In this document: one piece after another, positions 45,780 to 57,918 of the stretch
Layout of the letters: each line of letters opens with the position of its first letter
Numbering within the stretch: position 1 is the first letter of the stretch
Assembly: GCF_031755915.1 (NCBI RefSeq)
Contig: NC_083388.1
Location: 5,029,501-5,093,500, forward strand
Direction: 5' to 3'
DNA from: Ziziphus jujuba
Lineage: Eukaryota > Streptophyta > Magnoliopsida > Rosales > Rhamnaceae
DNA length: 64,000 bases
Made by a program: the position numbers and the translations under genes
Notes under the pieces: model-generated
Told to the model about the DNA's origin: nothing
The model's input: only the letters and a program-made list of their open reading frames with translations
Database searches by the model: none

Positions 45780-48290
45780 GGTGACGTATTCAGATAAACT
45801 GCGTCGCTAAAGGATAAACAGTTTCATAGAAGCCTTTTTTTTTAATTCTTTTAAAACAAAAAAGTTTCTCCAAGTACTATTTATTTCCTTCTTAAACTTT
45901 TGGCAATAACTCTAAAATTGTAATTTTTCGTTTAAAAAACTAGATGATCTAGCTACTCATTGAGATAAACAGGCGATGCATTCACATATAAAAGGGTCGC
46001 CTTATCCAATAGTAATTAAAATTTATTTTTTAATTTTAGTTACTTTTTTCAAAATTACATCTAAAAATATTTCCACATAGCATTCCAATGAACATCAAGT
46101 CAATTAATCTAAAAATATAAAACAGTTCTATCAATGCTCTTTTCAATTATTCACATATATGAGTATACATAAACACAAAAACACATCTCACGACATAATT
46201 TGAGATTGGATATAACAATTGTAAATTGGTCTAAAGCAAGGACCCATAGTCCAATTGCTCGAAGTAAGTATGTTCAACGAGTTGCACTTTCATGTTTTTG
46301 GCTATCAGTGATAGTTTATTTGAACTCAAATAAACTAATAGATTACATTTGGGGAAGGACATTTCAAATAACAAGCGACGCATTAAAATATTTATGAGTT
46401 GCTAATGAGCAAATAATTTGTTTTTTTGGGGTTTGTGATCTTTCTGTTTAATCAATCTGATATTCTTTCAGCATCAAATAACCAGTGAAAATATTTAAAC
46501 AAGATAAAGTAGGTTTTTTTTTTTTTTTAATTATAAGTAATAGGCGACGCATAACCACTCTTATGCGTCTCCTATAATAAAATATAATTTATTTTTTTGG
46601 GTCTCTTTTTTTTTACTCAATTTGATTTTCTTTACAACATCAAATATCCTGTGAAAATATTAAAGCAAATTATTAAATTAACAATTTTTTTTTAAATTCA
46701 TGGTAACAGGCGACGCATAAAAGAATTTATGCGTCGGTCGTTGGAAAATAATAATTTTTTTTTTTATGTTATCTTCCTGTTTAATCAATTTGATTTTCTT
46801 TCAGCATCAAATAACCAGTGAAAATATTTAAACAAGATAAAGTAGGTTTTTTTTTTTTTTTAAATTATAAGTAATAGGCTACGCATAAGCACTCTTATGC
46901 GTCGCCTATAATGAAATATAGTTTTTTTTTTCTCTCTTTTTTTTCACTCAATTTGATTTTCTTTACAACATCAAATATCCTGTGGAAATATTTAAGCAAC
47001 TTATTAAATTAACAAATTTTTTTTTTTAAATCATTCTAACAGGCGACTCATAAAAGAATTTATACTTCGCTTGTTGGCAAAATTAATATTTTTTTTTTTG
47101 TGTGTGTGATCTTTCTGTTTTATGAATCTGATTTTTGTTCAGCATCAAATCACCAGTGAAAATATTTAAACAACATAAACTAGTTTTTTTTTATTAATTA
47201 ATTATAAGTAATAGGCGACGCAGAATCCCTCTTATGTGTCGCCTATAATCAAATATAATTTTTTTTTTGGTTCTTTTTTTTAACTCAATTTGATTTTCTT
47301 TACAAAATCAAATATCCTGTGAAAATATTTATGCAACTTATTAAATTAACAATTTTTTTTTTAAATTAATGTTAACAGGCGACGCATAAAAGTACTTATG
47401 CGTCGCTTGTTAGAAAATAATAAATTTTTTTTTTTGTTTTATATTCCTGTTTAATCAATTTGATTTTCTTTCAGCATCAAATAACCAGTGAAAATATTTA
47501 AACAAGATACAGTAAGATTTTTTTTTTTATAATTATAAATAATAGGCGACGCGTAATCACTATTATGCATCACCTATAATCAAATATTGTTTTTTTTTTT
47601 TGCCTCTTTTTTTTTTTAACTCAATTTGATTTTCTTTACAACATCAAATATTCTGTGGAAATATTGAAGCAAGTTATTAAATTAGCAAATTCTATTTTTA
47701 AATTCATGTTAACAGGCGACGCATAAAAGAATTTATGCGTCGCTTGTTAGAAAATAATAAATTTGTTTTTTGTGTTATCTTGCTGTTTAATCAATTTGAT
47801 TTTCTTTCAACATTAAATAACCAATGAAAATATTTAAACAAGATAAAGTAGGATTTTTTTTTTTAATTATAAGTAATAGGCGATGCATAATCACTCTTAT
47901 GCGTCGCTTATAATCAAATATAAATTTTTTTTTGGTTCTTTTTTTTTAACTCAATTTAATTTTCTTTACAAAATCAAATATCCTGTTAAAATATTTAAGC
48001 AACTTATTAAATTAACAATTTTTTTTTTCAATTAATGTTAGCAAATAATTTTTTTTGGTGTGTGATCTTTCTATTCAATCAATCTGATTTTCTCTCAGCA
48101 TCAAATCACCAGTGAAAATATTTAAACAACATGAATGAGTTTTCTTTTTATTTTTTTTAATCAATCTGATTTTCTTTCAAGTATATTTATTTTTTATTTA
48201 ACATTTCAAAACACTTAAAATTTATATGCTTTTTAATTTTTATCGGCGACGTAGTTTCTTCTTTATACGTCGCGCGTTCTAATTTCAATT
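45780..48290. repeat. CACTA middle array of palindromic repeats
   Basis: Spaced palindromes of the type GGCGACGCATAA-N6-TTATGCGTCGCC occur at about 46540, 46706, 46873, 47037, 47212, 47376, 47541, 47711 and 47875, with outliers at 45970 and 48243. Two half-unit types alternate: 'aatagg...cctataat' and 'aacagg...cttgtta'. Together they make a ~335-bp dimer. Between palindromes lies a conserved stretch (tttgattttctttcagcatc, then a.ccagtgaaaatattta). The array separates the divergent TNP2 and Ulp1 genes. No gene lies inside. Confidence 0.9.
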
Positions 48291-48399
48291 TTTTTTTTGT
48301 ATTTCCATTTTTTCTTTTCTTTATGTCTTTAAATATTTTTATTTTCCCTTAAAATATTTTTAATAACCATTTTTTATTCCCCAATATTCAGGAAATATT

Positions 48400-49393
48400 A
48401 GAAATAAAATGGCACGTTAATCAATGGGCTTTCTTTTCAACAATTAACCCCAAGTACGGAAACTTAAGAGTTGGAAGCAATCTAGGAGGTATGAGAAGAT
48501 TTTGAAGGATCACACTCTCATTAGGCATTCTTGTTTCTTTCAAGGGTTTGAAGGATTTTGTGGGTTTCTTTCCTAAATTTCAAAGTTCCTTCTTCTTCTG
48601 CTTCTTCTTCTTGCCGGTGGTTGGGTTGGAAGCACTTCTCCTTTTTGCCGTCGCCGTTGTCGTCGCCATGTTCGATGGGTCATGAACCTCACCGTCGTGG
48701 TGGGTGGATGGGATTTTTGCCCTCTCGTTGCCGGGATTGGGTTGCTGGGTTTCTGCCATGTTGTTGCCGTCGGCTGCTGTGGTGGCTTGAAGTTCCTCTT
48801 GATTGCTGGATTTGTAAAGGTGTGCTGTTTTTCATCCCTTTTGGGGTTCGGTGGTGTATGTGTTTGCTGGAAAAAATATTCTGTTTGTTGGTTTTTTTGT
48901 TTTTTTAAATATTTGTTTGTTACTGTAACTTTGGTGGGGTTTTATGTTGTCAAAATCATGTCTTGTCCTCGACAATGGGTTAGCTAAATTTTGTTTGGAA
49001 AAATAGCTATATTTATTGAGTGGGGTTCGATTGTATGTAAAGCAAAATGATATGCTAATATTTGTATTATGTGTTTATATGGTCAAGATATAGCCCTTAT
49101 AAATTGTATGGGAAATGTCAGAGATGGTGCTCTGTTGTGGGTCTTAAAATGACATCGTTTGTACGGCTCAAAATCCATTAGTGATTTAGTCACCGGATGC
49201 AAAGTTTGAAAATGTTAATGACTATTAAAGAGGATAGATGTTAAGAGAAGATACTATTACTGCATCACTTGGTAAATAAATTACATGAATTTATCGTTTA
49301 TTATTGTTATTAACGGTTTATTCATTATACTACACCCTACGTTCATATTGTTAGTAATATTAATTTGTGTTTATGTTTTTTGTATGTAGAATT
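48400..49393 (+). promoter_or_regulatory. Probable promoter/5' UTR and first intron of CACTA gene 2
   Basis: A GC-richer island (about 48590-48830, with ttcttcttcttcttgccgg and gtcgtcgcc) follows the array. The first coding exon starts right after an acceptor-like tttgtatgtag (to 49389). I infer a non-coding first exon and an intron of several hundred bases. The open frames here (48558-48987) overlap in two frames and look compositional. Confidence 0.4.
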
Positions 49394-52300
49394 ATGGATC
49401 CTTTTAATGAACATGTCCTCTCGGATGGGGATGGCGCTGGATCACCATCCAGTGACATGGAAAGGCCGAATACGTCATCCCCAAGGCGTAGAAAACAAGG
49501 GGCTACAACAATGAAAGGCCTTAGGAAGTATTTGGAGGGAAACAAAAGCTTAGAACCTCAATATAATGAGGTTGGAGTTGCTATTAACTCTGAGGCCGTT
49601 CAACTAAACAATTTGGAGGGCTCGTTGACTAGGAGCACAATACCAATTAACATACCTAATTGGAGATATGTGTCCGATAGTTTAAAAGCTAGCCTATGGG
49701 CATCAATAAAGGTATGGAGTGCATTTATTGTTAAATATTGTTTATTATGAATAATATTTAATTGATGAAGATTTTATAATTCCTTTTTTGCATTTGTAGC
49801 TTGTATATATGCATTTTACTTGCATTTCTAACTTACCGCATTTACTTGTCAATCAATGTTACTAAATATATATATATTTTTTAATTTTGCAGCAATATAG
49901 GGGTAAGGATGATAGTTTTAGGAAGGCAACTTTAAAAGATTGTTATGACAAATGGAGAAAATTCAAGAATTACTTATATAGATATTTTATTCGACCATAT
50001 ATTGAACACCCAAAAAGTTGAAGCATCGACCCTCAATTTATGAATTCATAAGCCAAGAGGTGTGGGATGATTTTGTTCAACAAAGGTTGTCGAATAAATT
50101 CCAGGTATAGTTTTATTTAATGCACGTTAATGTTGTATTAAATTGCACTACCATTATTTATATAAAAATTAAAATTTGTTATGGTGACTTATGTTATTTG
50201 GGTTTTCTAATATGTATGTTTATAACTTTTGTAGGCATTAAGTCAAAAATATCTGGAAAAACGGCAATTAAACAAGTATCCGCATAGGATGGGTGCAATG
50301 GTACGCGAGATTAGAAAGAGCCATTGTATGCAATTTATTTTTATTTACATTTAACCATATTAATTTTGTCATTGTTACTTGATCACTTGAATTATTAAAA
50401 TTAATTTATTTGTAATTTTGAAGCAACTTGAAAGAGGCACCGAAGATTATGTAGACCGAGATGACCTGTGGATACGGGCATGTATGGGGAAGGATGGAAA
50501 ATATGCAAATGACGAAACTGAACATGTAGTGGAAAAAATTGTGGGTATTGTATTTTTTATGAATATTTGTTGCATATATTATTATTTAGTTCATTATTAT
50601 ATAAACTGATATGTTCAATCATTTAAACAATATATTGTAAAATGACTTAAAGAAGAAGGCAACAGAAGGAGAAATTCGGTCTTCACCTCCGGTGGATATC
50701 CTCACACAAGCTTTGGGAAAAGAGGAGTATGGAGGTAGGCTTAGGGGTCGAGACAAAGGATACACGATGAATAACTTTTTCCATACTCCTAAGCCGAGTT
50801 CACAAAAAAGACCAAGTTGGAGGGAAGTGGAAACAATGCAATCTATGAAATGCTGCTCAAAGGTCTGGTGGCGATCGTCATAAATTCAAGCAGCAGCAGC
50901 GCTACCCAAGTTGATGCGCTCATATCGGCATGTGGTATTGACATTCCGTCACTCACTCATCCAGCCGATACTGTTGCTGCTCTCGGGACCCAAGTCGATG
51001 ATGTTGCTGGTCAAGCGAGCCCCCCAACCGATGATGCTAATGCTCCTGGGACCCAAGTCGATGATGTTGCTGGTCATGGAACCCCCCCAGCCGATGATGT
51101 TAATGCTCCTGGGACCCAATTCGATGATGTTGCTACTCATGGGACCCAATCTACATCTTGGATTGATGCTCCTCGGATCTATCCTGAGGTAATTATTTCA
51201 TATATATATATGTATGTTTAAGTGGGTTATTATTATCTATATAGCTCCCATGGTTGAAGAGTCTTACCTACAACCATGAGGTCATGGGATCGAGTCTTTA
51301 AGTTGAAGGAATATTGTCATGTGAACATATATTAATTTTTTTTTTTTAAACTTTGCAGGGTGTAAAATGCAATCTTGCACAAGGCAATGTTGGCCATATA
51401 GTAGCACGTGGCACTTTGGTACCTTCCCTACCAACGGATATGTGCCATGGTGTGAAGCTAGGTGCAACAAATTATAAGGTCACTGTTGATACCGTTATTG
51501 ATGGATTTGCACCTTTGCCTATTCCGTCATTTGACATCATACGTGTCGGTGATGCTGAAGGTGCATTTGTTGCATGGCCAAGAGATCTTGTTATCTTGCC
51601 ATCTGAGGAGGTATTGTTCGATGCAGCTATATATATTAATGAAGTTTAAAATAGTTTCGTTTTTGTTCTATTTTAAATGTTGTTTGTTGATATTTGTAGG
51701 GAAGCTTGAACAGGTCAAATGTTGAGAATGATTAAGATGATAATGTTGATCCTTTAGTCGTTACCCCAATGATCCGAGAGTTGCTACATCGGATCAAGGA
51801 CGTCGATAGCGACCATTTATGGTTTTTTAATATGAAAAAAGAGATCTTTGGGGAAGAACAACAGTTGGGCATAGCGAGGAGCGATATAAACGATTTTTGT
51901 TACATGCAAGAATTATCTTCCGAATGCATCTTGTTCTACATAAGTTAAACTAAATTTGGATGTCTTTATAACTAATTCTTTAATTTACTTAATTAAACAC
52001 TATAATTACTTGTAATCGGATTATGTAGGCATTTATGTGAGGCATTGACAGGCTCCTTCGAAGGGAATTATTGCTTTGTTCATCCGGATATTATTGCTTC
52101 GATTGGTCATCCAAACCCTCATGAACGGATGATAAATATATTGAGTAGATGGCAAGATGCAAGAAATAATCAACTATGGTTCTTTCCCTACTATGCAAGG
52201 TAATATTGTGTTAGTTTTAATTGAATTATGTTGTGAAAATATTAATTTCAAAAAACATCATATTAATTAAAATATTTATTGGTGTTTTTAGGAATCATTG

Positions 52301-52972
52301 GATGCTATGTGTTGTTGATTTATACAAAGTAGTAGTATGGTTTTTTGATTCTTTGAAGACTTATAAGAATATAATTGATAAGGATCTAAAAACTTTGATC
52401 GACAAGTAAGTTAATAACTCTAATATTTTTAATTAATTGTTCTTATATTGGATTTGTACTTTTGAAGCTACTATATAATCTTATACAATATTTATATTTC
52501 TATATAGTTCCTTCGTTGCATGGAACCAAGGAAAGACATTTGAAAAGAAACTTCGGTGGCAAAATACCAAGGTAATTATTATATATAAACTTAGCATTAT
52601 TAGTTGTTAGTTAATTTAAATACTTGTATATATTCGTATCTAGTATTACACATAATTTACTATTTGCAAATTTAGACACCGATGCAGCCCGGGAGTACGG
52701 AATGTGGTTACTATATTATGATGATAATGCGAGATATCATTAGGCGCAAAGTTCCTCCCCGGGACTTAAGAGGAATGGTAAATTATTATTAATTTAATGA
52801 TTTCATCATATTTCTATTATGTAATAATTAATATTTATAATTATTTGCATATGTATTAACATAAGTTTCTCATGTTCAGTATGAAGGTGTCACTTGGTTA
52901 CAAGCTGAAAATGTCAACGAATTTAGAGATGAATGGGCAACAGCGATGATCACAAGTATCTCAAACCAATGA
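49394..52972 (+). pseudogene. CACTA gene 2: Ptta/En-Spm protein with Ulp1 (C48) protease
   Basis: Likely exons: 49394-49711 (MDPFNEHVLSDGDGAGSP ... MKGLRKYLEG ... STIPINIPNWRYVSDSLK, Transposase_24/Ptta type), 49893-50104, from 50235, from 50424, about 50656-51188, 51358-51611 (DUF8039-like: VARGTLVPSLP ... AFVAWPRDLVILPSEE), 51700-51943, 52029-52199, 52292-52405, 52508-52571, 52676-52777, 52880-52972, mostly with GT/AG edges. The last five form a Ulp1 cysteine protease with His in NHWMLCVVD, Asp in WFFDSL, and Gln/Cys in MQPGSTECGYY. Ulp1 enzymes cleave SUMO-type conjugates; the target of transposon-borne versions is unknown. Lesions: one-base deletion in an A-run near 50007, a shift near 50807, TAA at 51733-51735, and an unclear junction at 51943/52029. 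The protease exons themselves are open. Confidence 0.85.
50983..51150 (+). repeat. 63-bp in-frame repeat in gene 2
   Basis: About 2.7 copies of a 21-codon unit (GTQVDDVAG..., PADDVNAP). Low-complexity linkers of this kind are common between the Ptta-like part and the DUF8039-like part of such proteins. Confidence 0.8.
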
Positions 52973-53149
52973 ATATCTATGCATGGTAGTGAAATAGCCA
53001 GCTTTTGTTAATAGCTTTTGTTTGTACATATAAAATATCGTAGACAAATTTATGAAAATCGCTCATAAGGTAATATTTGTTTTGCATGAACTTTGGTTTT
53101 AAACATACCAATTTTACAAAATTTCAAACAATATTAAAAATAATTAAAA

Positions 53150-55620
53150 TAAACGGTGAACAGCGACGCACAATATGCTTGAGAGTCACCTAATACAAAT
53201 AATGCAAAAAAAACAAAAACCATCACAGTTATGTGCTTCAATATTTTAACAGATTATTTGATGCCAAAAGTAAAATAGATTGATTAATATTTTTACAAAA
53301 CCAAAAGAAAAAAAAATATTTAAATAAAAGGTGAACAGGCGACGCACAAAATGCTTGAGGGTCGCCTGATACAAATAAAAAAAAAAAAAAAAGCTCTGTG
53401 ATGCTGCTTAAATATTTTCATTTATTATTTAAAGTTGAAAGAAAATCAACTGTTTAAAACTTACAAAAAACACAAAAAAAAAAATAATAATACACTAATA
53501 GGCGTCGCATAATATTGCTTATGCGTCGCCTTATATCAATAATATGTCTTCCAAAAAATTTAAAATCCAGAACTGTTATTTTTCTTAAATATTTTCACTG
53601 GTTTTTAAAGTTGAAAGAAAATCAGATTGATTTATATTTTATGAAAAAAAAATATATATATATATAAGGGAATAAGGCGACGCAAAAAAATACTGATGCA
53701 TCGCCTGATATTGGAAAAAAAAAAAAAAAAGAGCTCTGTGATGCTGCTTAAACATTTTGACTTGTTATTTAAAGTTGAAAGAAAATCAATTGTTTAATAC
53801 TTACAAAAAAAAAATAAAAAAAATAATTAACTAATAGGCGAAGCATAATATTAATTACGCTTCGCCTGATATCAATAATGTGTCTTCCAAAAAATTAAAA
53901 ATCCAGCACTGTTATTTTTCTTCAATATTTTCACTGGTTTTTAAAGTTTAAAAAAAATCAGATTGATTTATATTTTATGAGAAAAATAAAATATATATAT
54001 ATATATAAGGGAATAAGGCGACGCAAAATACACCTATGCGTCGCCTGATACAAATATTTTTTGGAGAAAACGAAAAAAAAAAAAGCACTGTGATGCTGCT
54101 TAAACATTTTCACTTATTCTTTAAAGTTGAAAGAAAATTAACTGTTTAATACTTACAAAAAACCAAAAAAAAAAAAAATAATCATAATACACTAATAGGC
54201 GACGCATAATATTGCTTATGTGTTTCCTGATATCAATAATATGTCTTCCAAAAAATTAAAAATCCAGCACTATTATTTTTCTTAAATATTTTCACTGGTT
54301 TTTAAAGTTGAAAGAAAATCAGATTAATTTATATTTTATAGAAAAATAAATAAATATATATATAGGAATTTGGCGACGCAAAATATACCTATGCGTCGCC
54401 TGATACAAATATTTTTTGGAAAAAACAAAAAAAAAAAGCTCTATTATACTACTTAAACATTTTCACTTGTTATTTAAAGTTGAAAGAAAATCAACTGTTT
54501 AATATTTACAAAAAACCAAAAAAAAAAATAATAATTATTTAACAGGCGATGCAAAATATTAATTACGCGTTGCCTGATATCAATAATGTGTCTTCCAAAA
54601 AATTAAAAATCCAGCACTGTTATTTTTCTTAAATATTTTTACTGGTTTTTAAAGTTTAAAGAAAATCAGATTGATTTATATTTTATGAGAAAAACGAAAA
54701 AAAAAATATATATATATATATATGGGAATAAGGCGATGCAAAATACACCTATGAGTCGCCTGATACAAATAGTTTTTGGAAAAAAAAAAAAAAAAAGCTC
54801 TTTGATGCTGCTTAAACATTTTCACTTGTTATTTAAAGTTGAAATAAAATCAAATGTTTAATACTTACAAAAACCCCAAAAAAAAATTAATAAACTAATA
54901 CGCGACGCATTGCTTATGCGTCACCTAATATCAATAATATGTCTTCCAAAAAATTAAAAATCCAGCATTGTTATTTTTCTTAAATATTTTCACAGGTTTT
55001 TAAAGTTGAAAGAAAACCAGATTGATTAATATTTTATGAAAAATGAAAATAAATAAATATAAGGGCATCAGGCGGCTCACAATACGCCTATGTGTCACCG
55101 AATGTATATGTTTTTGGAAAAAAAAAATTATCTTTCTAATGCTGCTTAAATATTTTCACTTGTTATTTAAAGTTGAAAGAAAATCAACTGATAATATTTA
55201 CAAAAATCCAAAAAAAAAATTTAATAATTTAATAGGTGACGCATAGAGTTTGTTATGTGTCACCGGATATTTATAATGTGGAACAAAAAAAAAAATTAAA
55301 ATACAGCTCTGTAAGTTTTCTTAAATATTTTCACCTATTTGTAAAGTTGAAAGAAAATCAGATTGATTAACAATTTTCTTTAGTGTAGCATTTAAACAAT
55401 ACAATTGCTATAAAATATACGCACTCTATTAAAGGTGACTCTGTTGGGCTGAATATTCAGCGACTCTGAACGGATGCGTCGTGTGTTGTTGTTTCTCGCG
55501 ACTTCATGACGTCGACATTTTTCGTATGCGCGTCTATTGGTCGAATTTTTACTGACACATTAGTCTCAGAGTCGCAATTTTTTTTTTAGACGCATTTATT
55601 TCGTAGCGTCGCTAATAATG
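53150..55620. repeat. CACTA right array of palindromic repeats (inverted to the middle array)
   Basis: Palindromes at about 53152, 53335, 53500, 53672, 53832, 54010, 54195, 54369, 54539, 54728, 54896, 55069 and 55230 alternate in two types (aataggcg... and ataaggcg...), giving dimers of about 332-363 bp. The spacer ('atattttcactggtttttaa' then 'gttgaaagaaaatcaga') is the reverse complement of the middle-array spacer. The last ~220 bp hold degenerate gcgtcgct motifs next to the right TIR. Confidence 0.9.
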
Positions 55621-55649
55621 TGTCGCTAGAGCTTAATTTTCATGTAGTG

Positions 55650-56532
55650 TGTTTTAGTCTTAAATATTTGCATTCATATATTCAAAAACAAAAAAAATTG
55701 AAGAGTGGGGTTTGCGGAATTTAAAAAAAAAAAAAAATCGCACAATTTGAATTTTTGATTGGGAGGTCACGGGTTTGGTGTTTGTTTTGGAGTTGGAATT
55801 GCAATTTTGGTAATTATTCTTGCTACTGCAGTTGTTATGTTCTGTGAGTGAAAAAAAAAAAAAAAAGAAGAGGTAAAGCCGAATAAAAAAAAAATTCGGG
55901 TTTGTTGAATTTGGTGTTGAAATTTGAGTTTGGGAACTTGTTTGATTTGGAGATTTGAATTGTGATATTTTGAGTTTCTGGAGAATTATTTTGTTGGATA
56001 TTTGAATTTTGGGTGCTTAAATTATTTGGATTAAAATTAGTTAAAGGATTTGATACAAAAACTTGAATTACAAAGAACAACAACCAACAACTATTCTATA
56101 TTTTTGTTCAATTTGATTCTTGTTTGTATTTGAATTTCTTTTTCTAGAATTTTATTCTTGAACTCATAATCTATTACCATCTGGTCCAGTTCTTCAAAAT
56201 TCCAAAGTTTTCCCATTAATTTACTTTATTTTGCCTAGAAAAGCTGAAACTAAGTTTTGTTGAATTCTTTTGGTATTGCCTACTTTTAGCTACTGTTTTA
56301 TTGATAAGTTTAATTAAAACATACTTGTAATCTAATTGCTGTTTTGTGGGTGTTTTAATTAGAACTTTGAGTTAATTCTTTGAGTGCAAAAAGGCAAGAG
56401 AGTGTGAGCTTAAAAGAGCGTAAAACCCGAACTAGTGTCCAAACACGAGTGTCGAGACCTTGTTTAAGTGAAACACGCGAGGGAGTGAATATTTTGTGAG
56501 GATTTAGTTTATTTTTGCAGTATTTTACTAAC
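55650..56532 (+). mobile_element. Family C host element, leader part 2
   Basis: Resumes at ttttagtcttaaatatttgc, collinear with the complement of 60795-61710 in the nested sibling, up to the gag start. Poly-A tracts are the main difference. No gene is present. Confidence 0.85.
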
Positions 56533-56778
56533 ATGGTAGATTCTAGAATAAGAAGAGGAGACACACCACTGAGAATTAATGAAGAAGAATCCGTAGGATT
56601 TCATGGCGATCCATGAGCTACCGGGAGTGGTGAGCAAACGGAATTGAAAGCTGTTTTGGAATAATTACAGCGGGTGAGTGCTCAAGTTGAGCACATGAAT
56701 CAAAGCATGGGAAGGCTAGAAGTTTCTCAAGGAATGCCGAACACAAGAAATAGGCAAGAATTCCATGAAGGTCAAGGT
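56533..56778 (+). pseudogene. Family C host element gag, 5' part
   Basis: Begins [19 protein letters not shown], parallel to the sibling gag ([19 protein letters not shown]). It carries stops at 56614-56616 (TGA) and near 56661 (TAA). It is interrupted after 'gaaggtcaaggt' by the nested element and continues at 63119. Confidence 0.9.
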
Positions 56779-57918
56779 TGATACGAACCTAGGACGACCT
56801 GCTCCTAAACCCGTATTATATTAGCCCGGATCTTAATTAAGTTCAAGTTCTAATGGAATGGACCTCAACCCCTAACCAACCTGTGGTTAGAAACCTTGGT
56901 ATAATGTAGACGCCACAATAGGGGATGGAAAACCTATTGATAAGTCAAGCTAAAACAACCAATTCTCTAATGGTGTTTTAGGTGTTCTCAAAGAACAAAG
57001 AGATAATTAATCTCACAAGTATTTTCTTAATCAAATCAAAGTTTAAAGTTATATCATTAATGAAAAATAAGCCTTTAAATAGGCTTTGAAAGAAACAAAA
57101 TAAACCCTAAAAACCCTAGGAAAAACCGGCCACACAATGAAGAAGTCTACCTTGGCCGAAACTTTCCTTTTCCTAATCTAATTTGGATTAATTAATTCCT
57201 TTATTTTGAATTACGAATTAATTAATTTACAATGAAAATAATAAAATAATAACTTTCCTAATCTTATTTGTCCAGAAAATAAATAAATAGAAACTAAAAA
57301 TAATGGTAGTTTCCTAAAACAAAAAGTAGAATAAAATTAGGAAACTAAAATACTAGCTTTTTTTGATCAAGTTGACTTTGATCAATCTTTGACCTCTTTG
57401 AGCTTCAAATCAGCTTCTAGATGCTTTGTAGGATGCCAAATAAGCTGAATATGAAGTCCCACACGTTGCCCATGCTTGGAAAAATAAGAAAAGGCTAAAA
57501 CAGTAAAATACAGTAAAGCCAGCAAGCAATACAGCAAATTCGGCCAAATTGTTGAGGCTGTCCGTACAAGCCCTTTTTGATTGCATTTGAGGCTGATTTA
57601 ACTTGATTCCATGACCTCTTAGGCATATGTATTGAAACCATAAAGCATTGGAACCATTTCATGCTTCCCGAACTCCAAAAATGTATCAAAACCGTCACCC
57701 GGGTCCGTATCGGCTTCCACCACTTGGATGCTTCGAATAGGCTTTGTATCTTCAAGTATGAACAAGCTCTGTTGAGATTGATTAACCTCTGTATAAATAC
57801 TCCCATTTTGCCCTTAAATCTCTTAATTTGAGCTCTTTTGATTGGCCTAGTCTTCATCCGTGTCAAGTCAGCACCCCAGCGGGTTATCGGTTGAGCGGCC
57901 TCGGGCGGAATCACATCA
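56779..57918 (-). repeat. 3' LTR of the nested element
   Basis: 1140 bp, TGATGTGATTCCGCCCGAGG to GGTTCGTATCA on the minus strand. The polyprotein frame enters it and runs on to 57495. Confidence 0.95.

Larger units (their letters stand above)
37205..55649. mobile_element. CACTA (En/Spm) DNA transposon, 18.4 kb
   Basis: Terminal inverted repeats are CACTACTAGAATTGAGC at 37205 and, on the other strand, CACTACATGAAAATTAAGC ending at 55649. The flanks are TAT and TGT, an imperfect 3-bp TSD. The empty site is seen in the sibling leader near 61709-61722 (on its strand, tttgctgttttagtctt). The element contains subterminal repeats, TNP2 (minus), a second gene ending in a Ulp1 protease (plus), and later solo-LTR insertions. 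Without those LTRs and their TSDs the element is about 15.4 kb. Both genes carry lesions, so this copy is not autonomous. Confidence 0.93.

Noticed and set aside
45780..48290. CRISPR-like spaced repeats
   Set aside because: Regular palindromes with similar spacing, but the spacers are themselves repeated, the period is about 165 bp, and the context is a plant CACTA element.
50911..51192. Met/Leu-rich open frames in the repeat of gene 2
   Set aside because: Alternative-frame readings of the 63-bp coding repeat.
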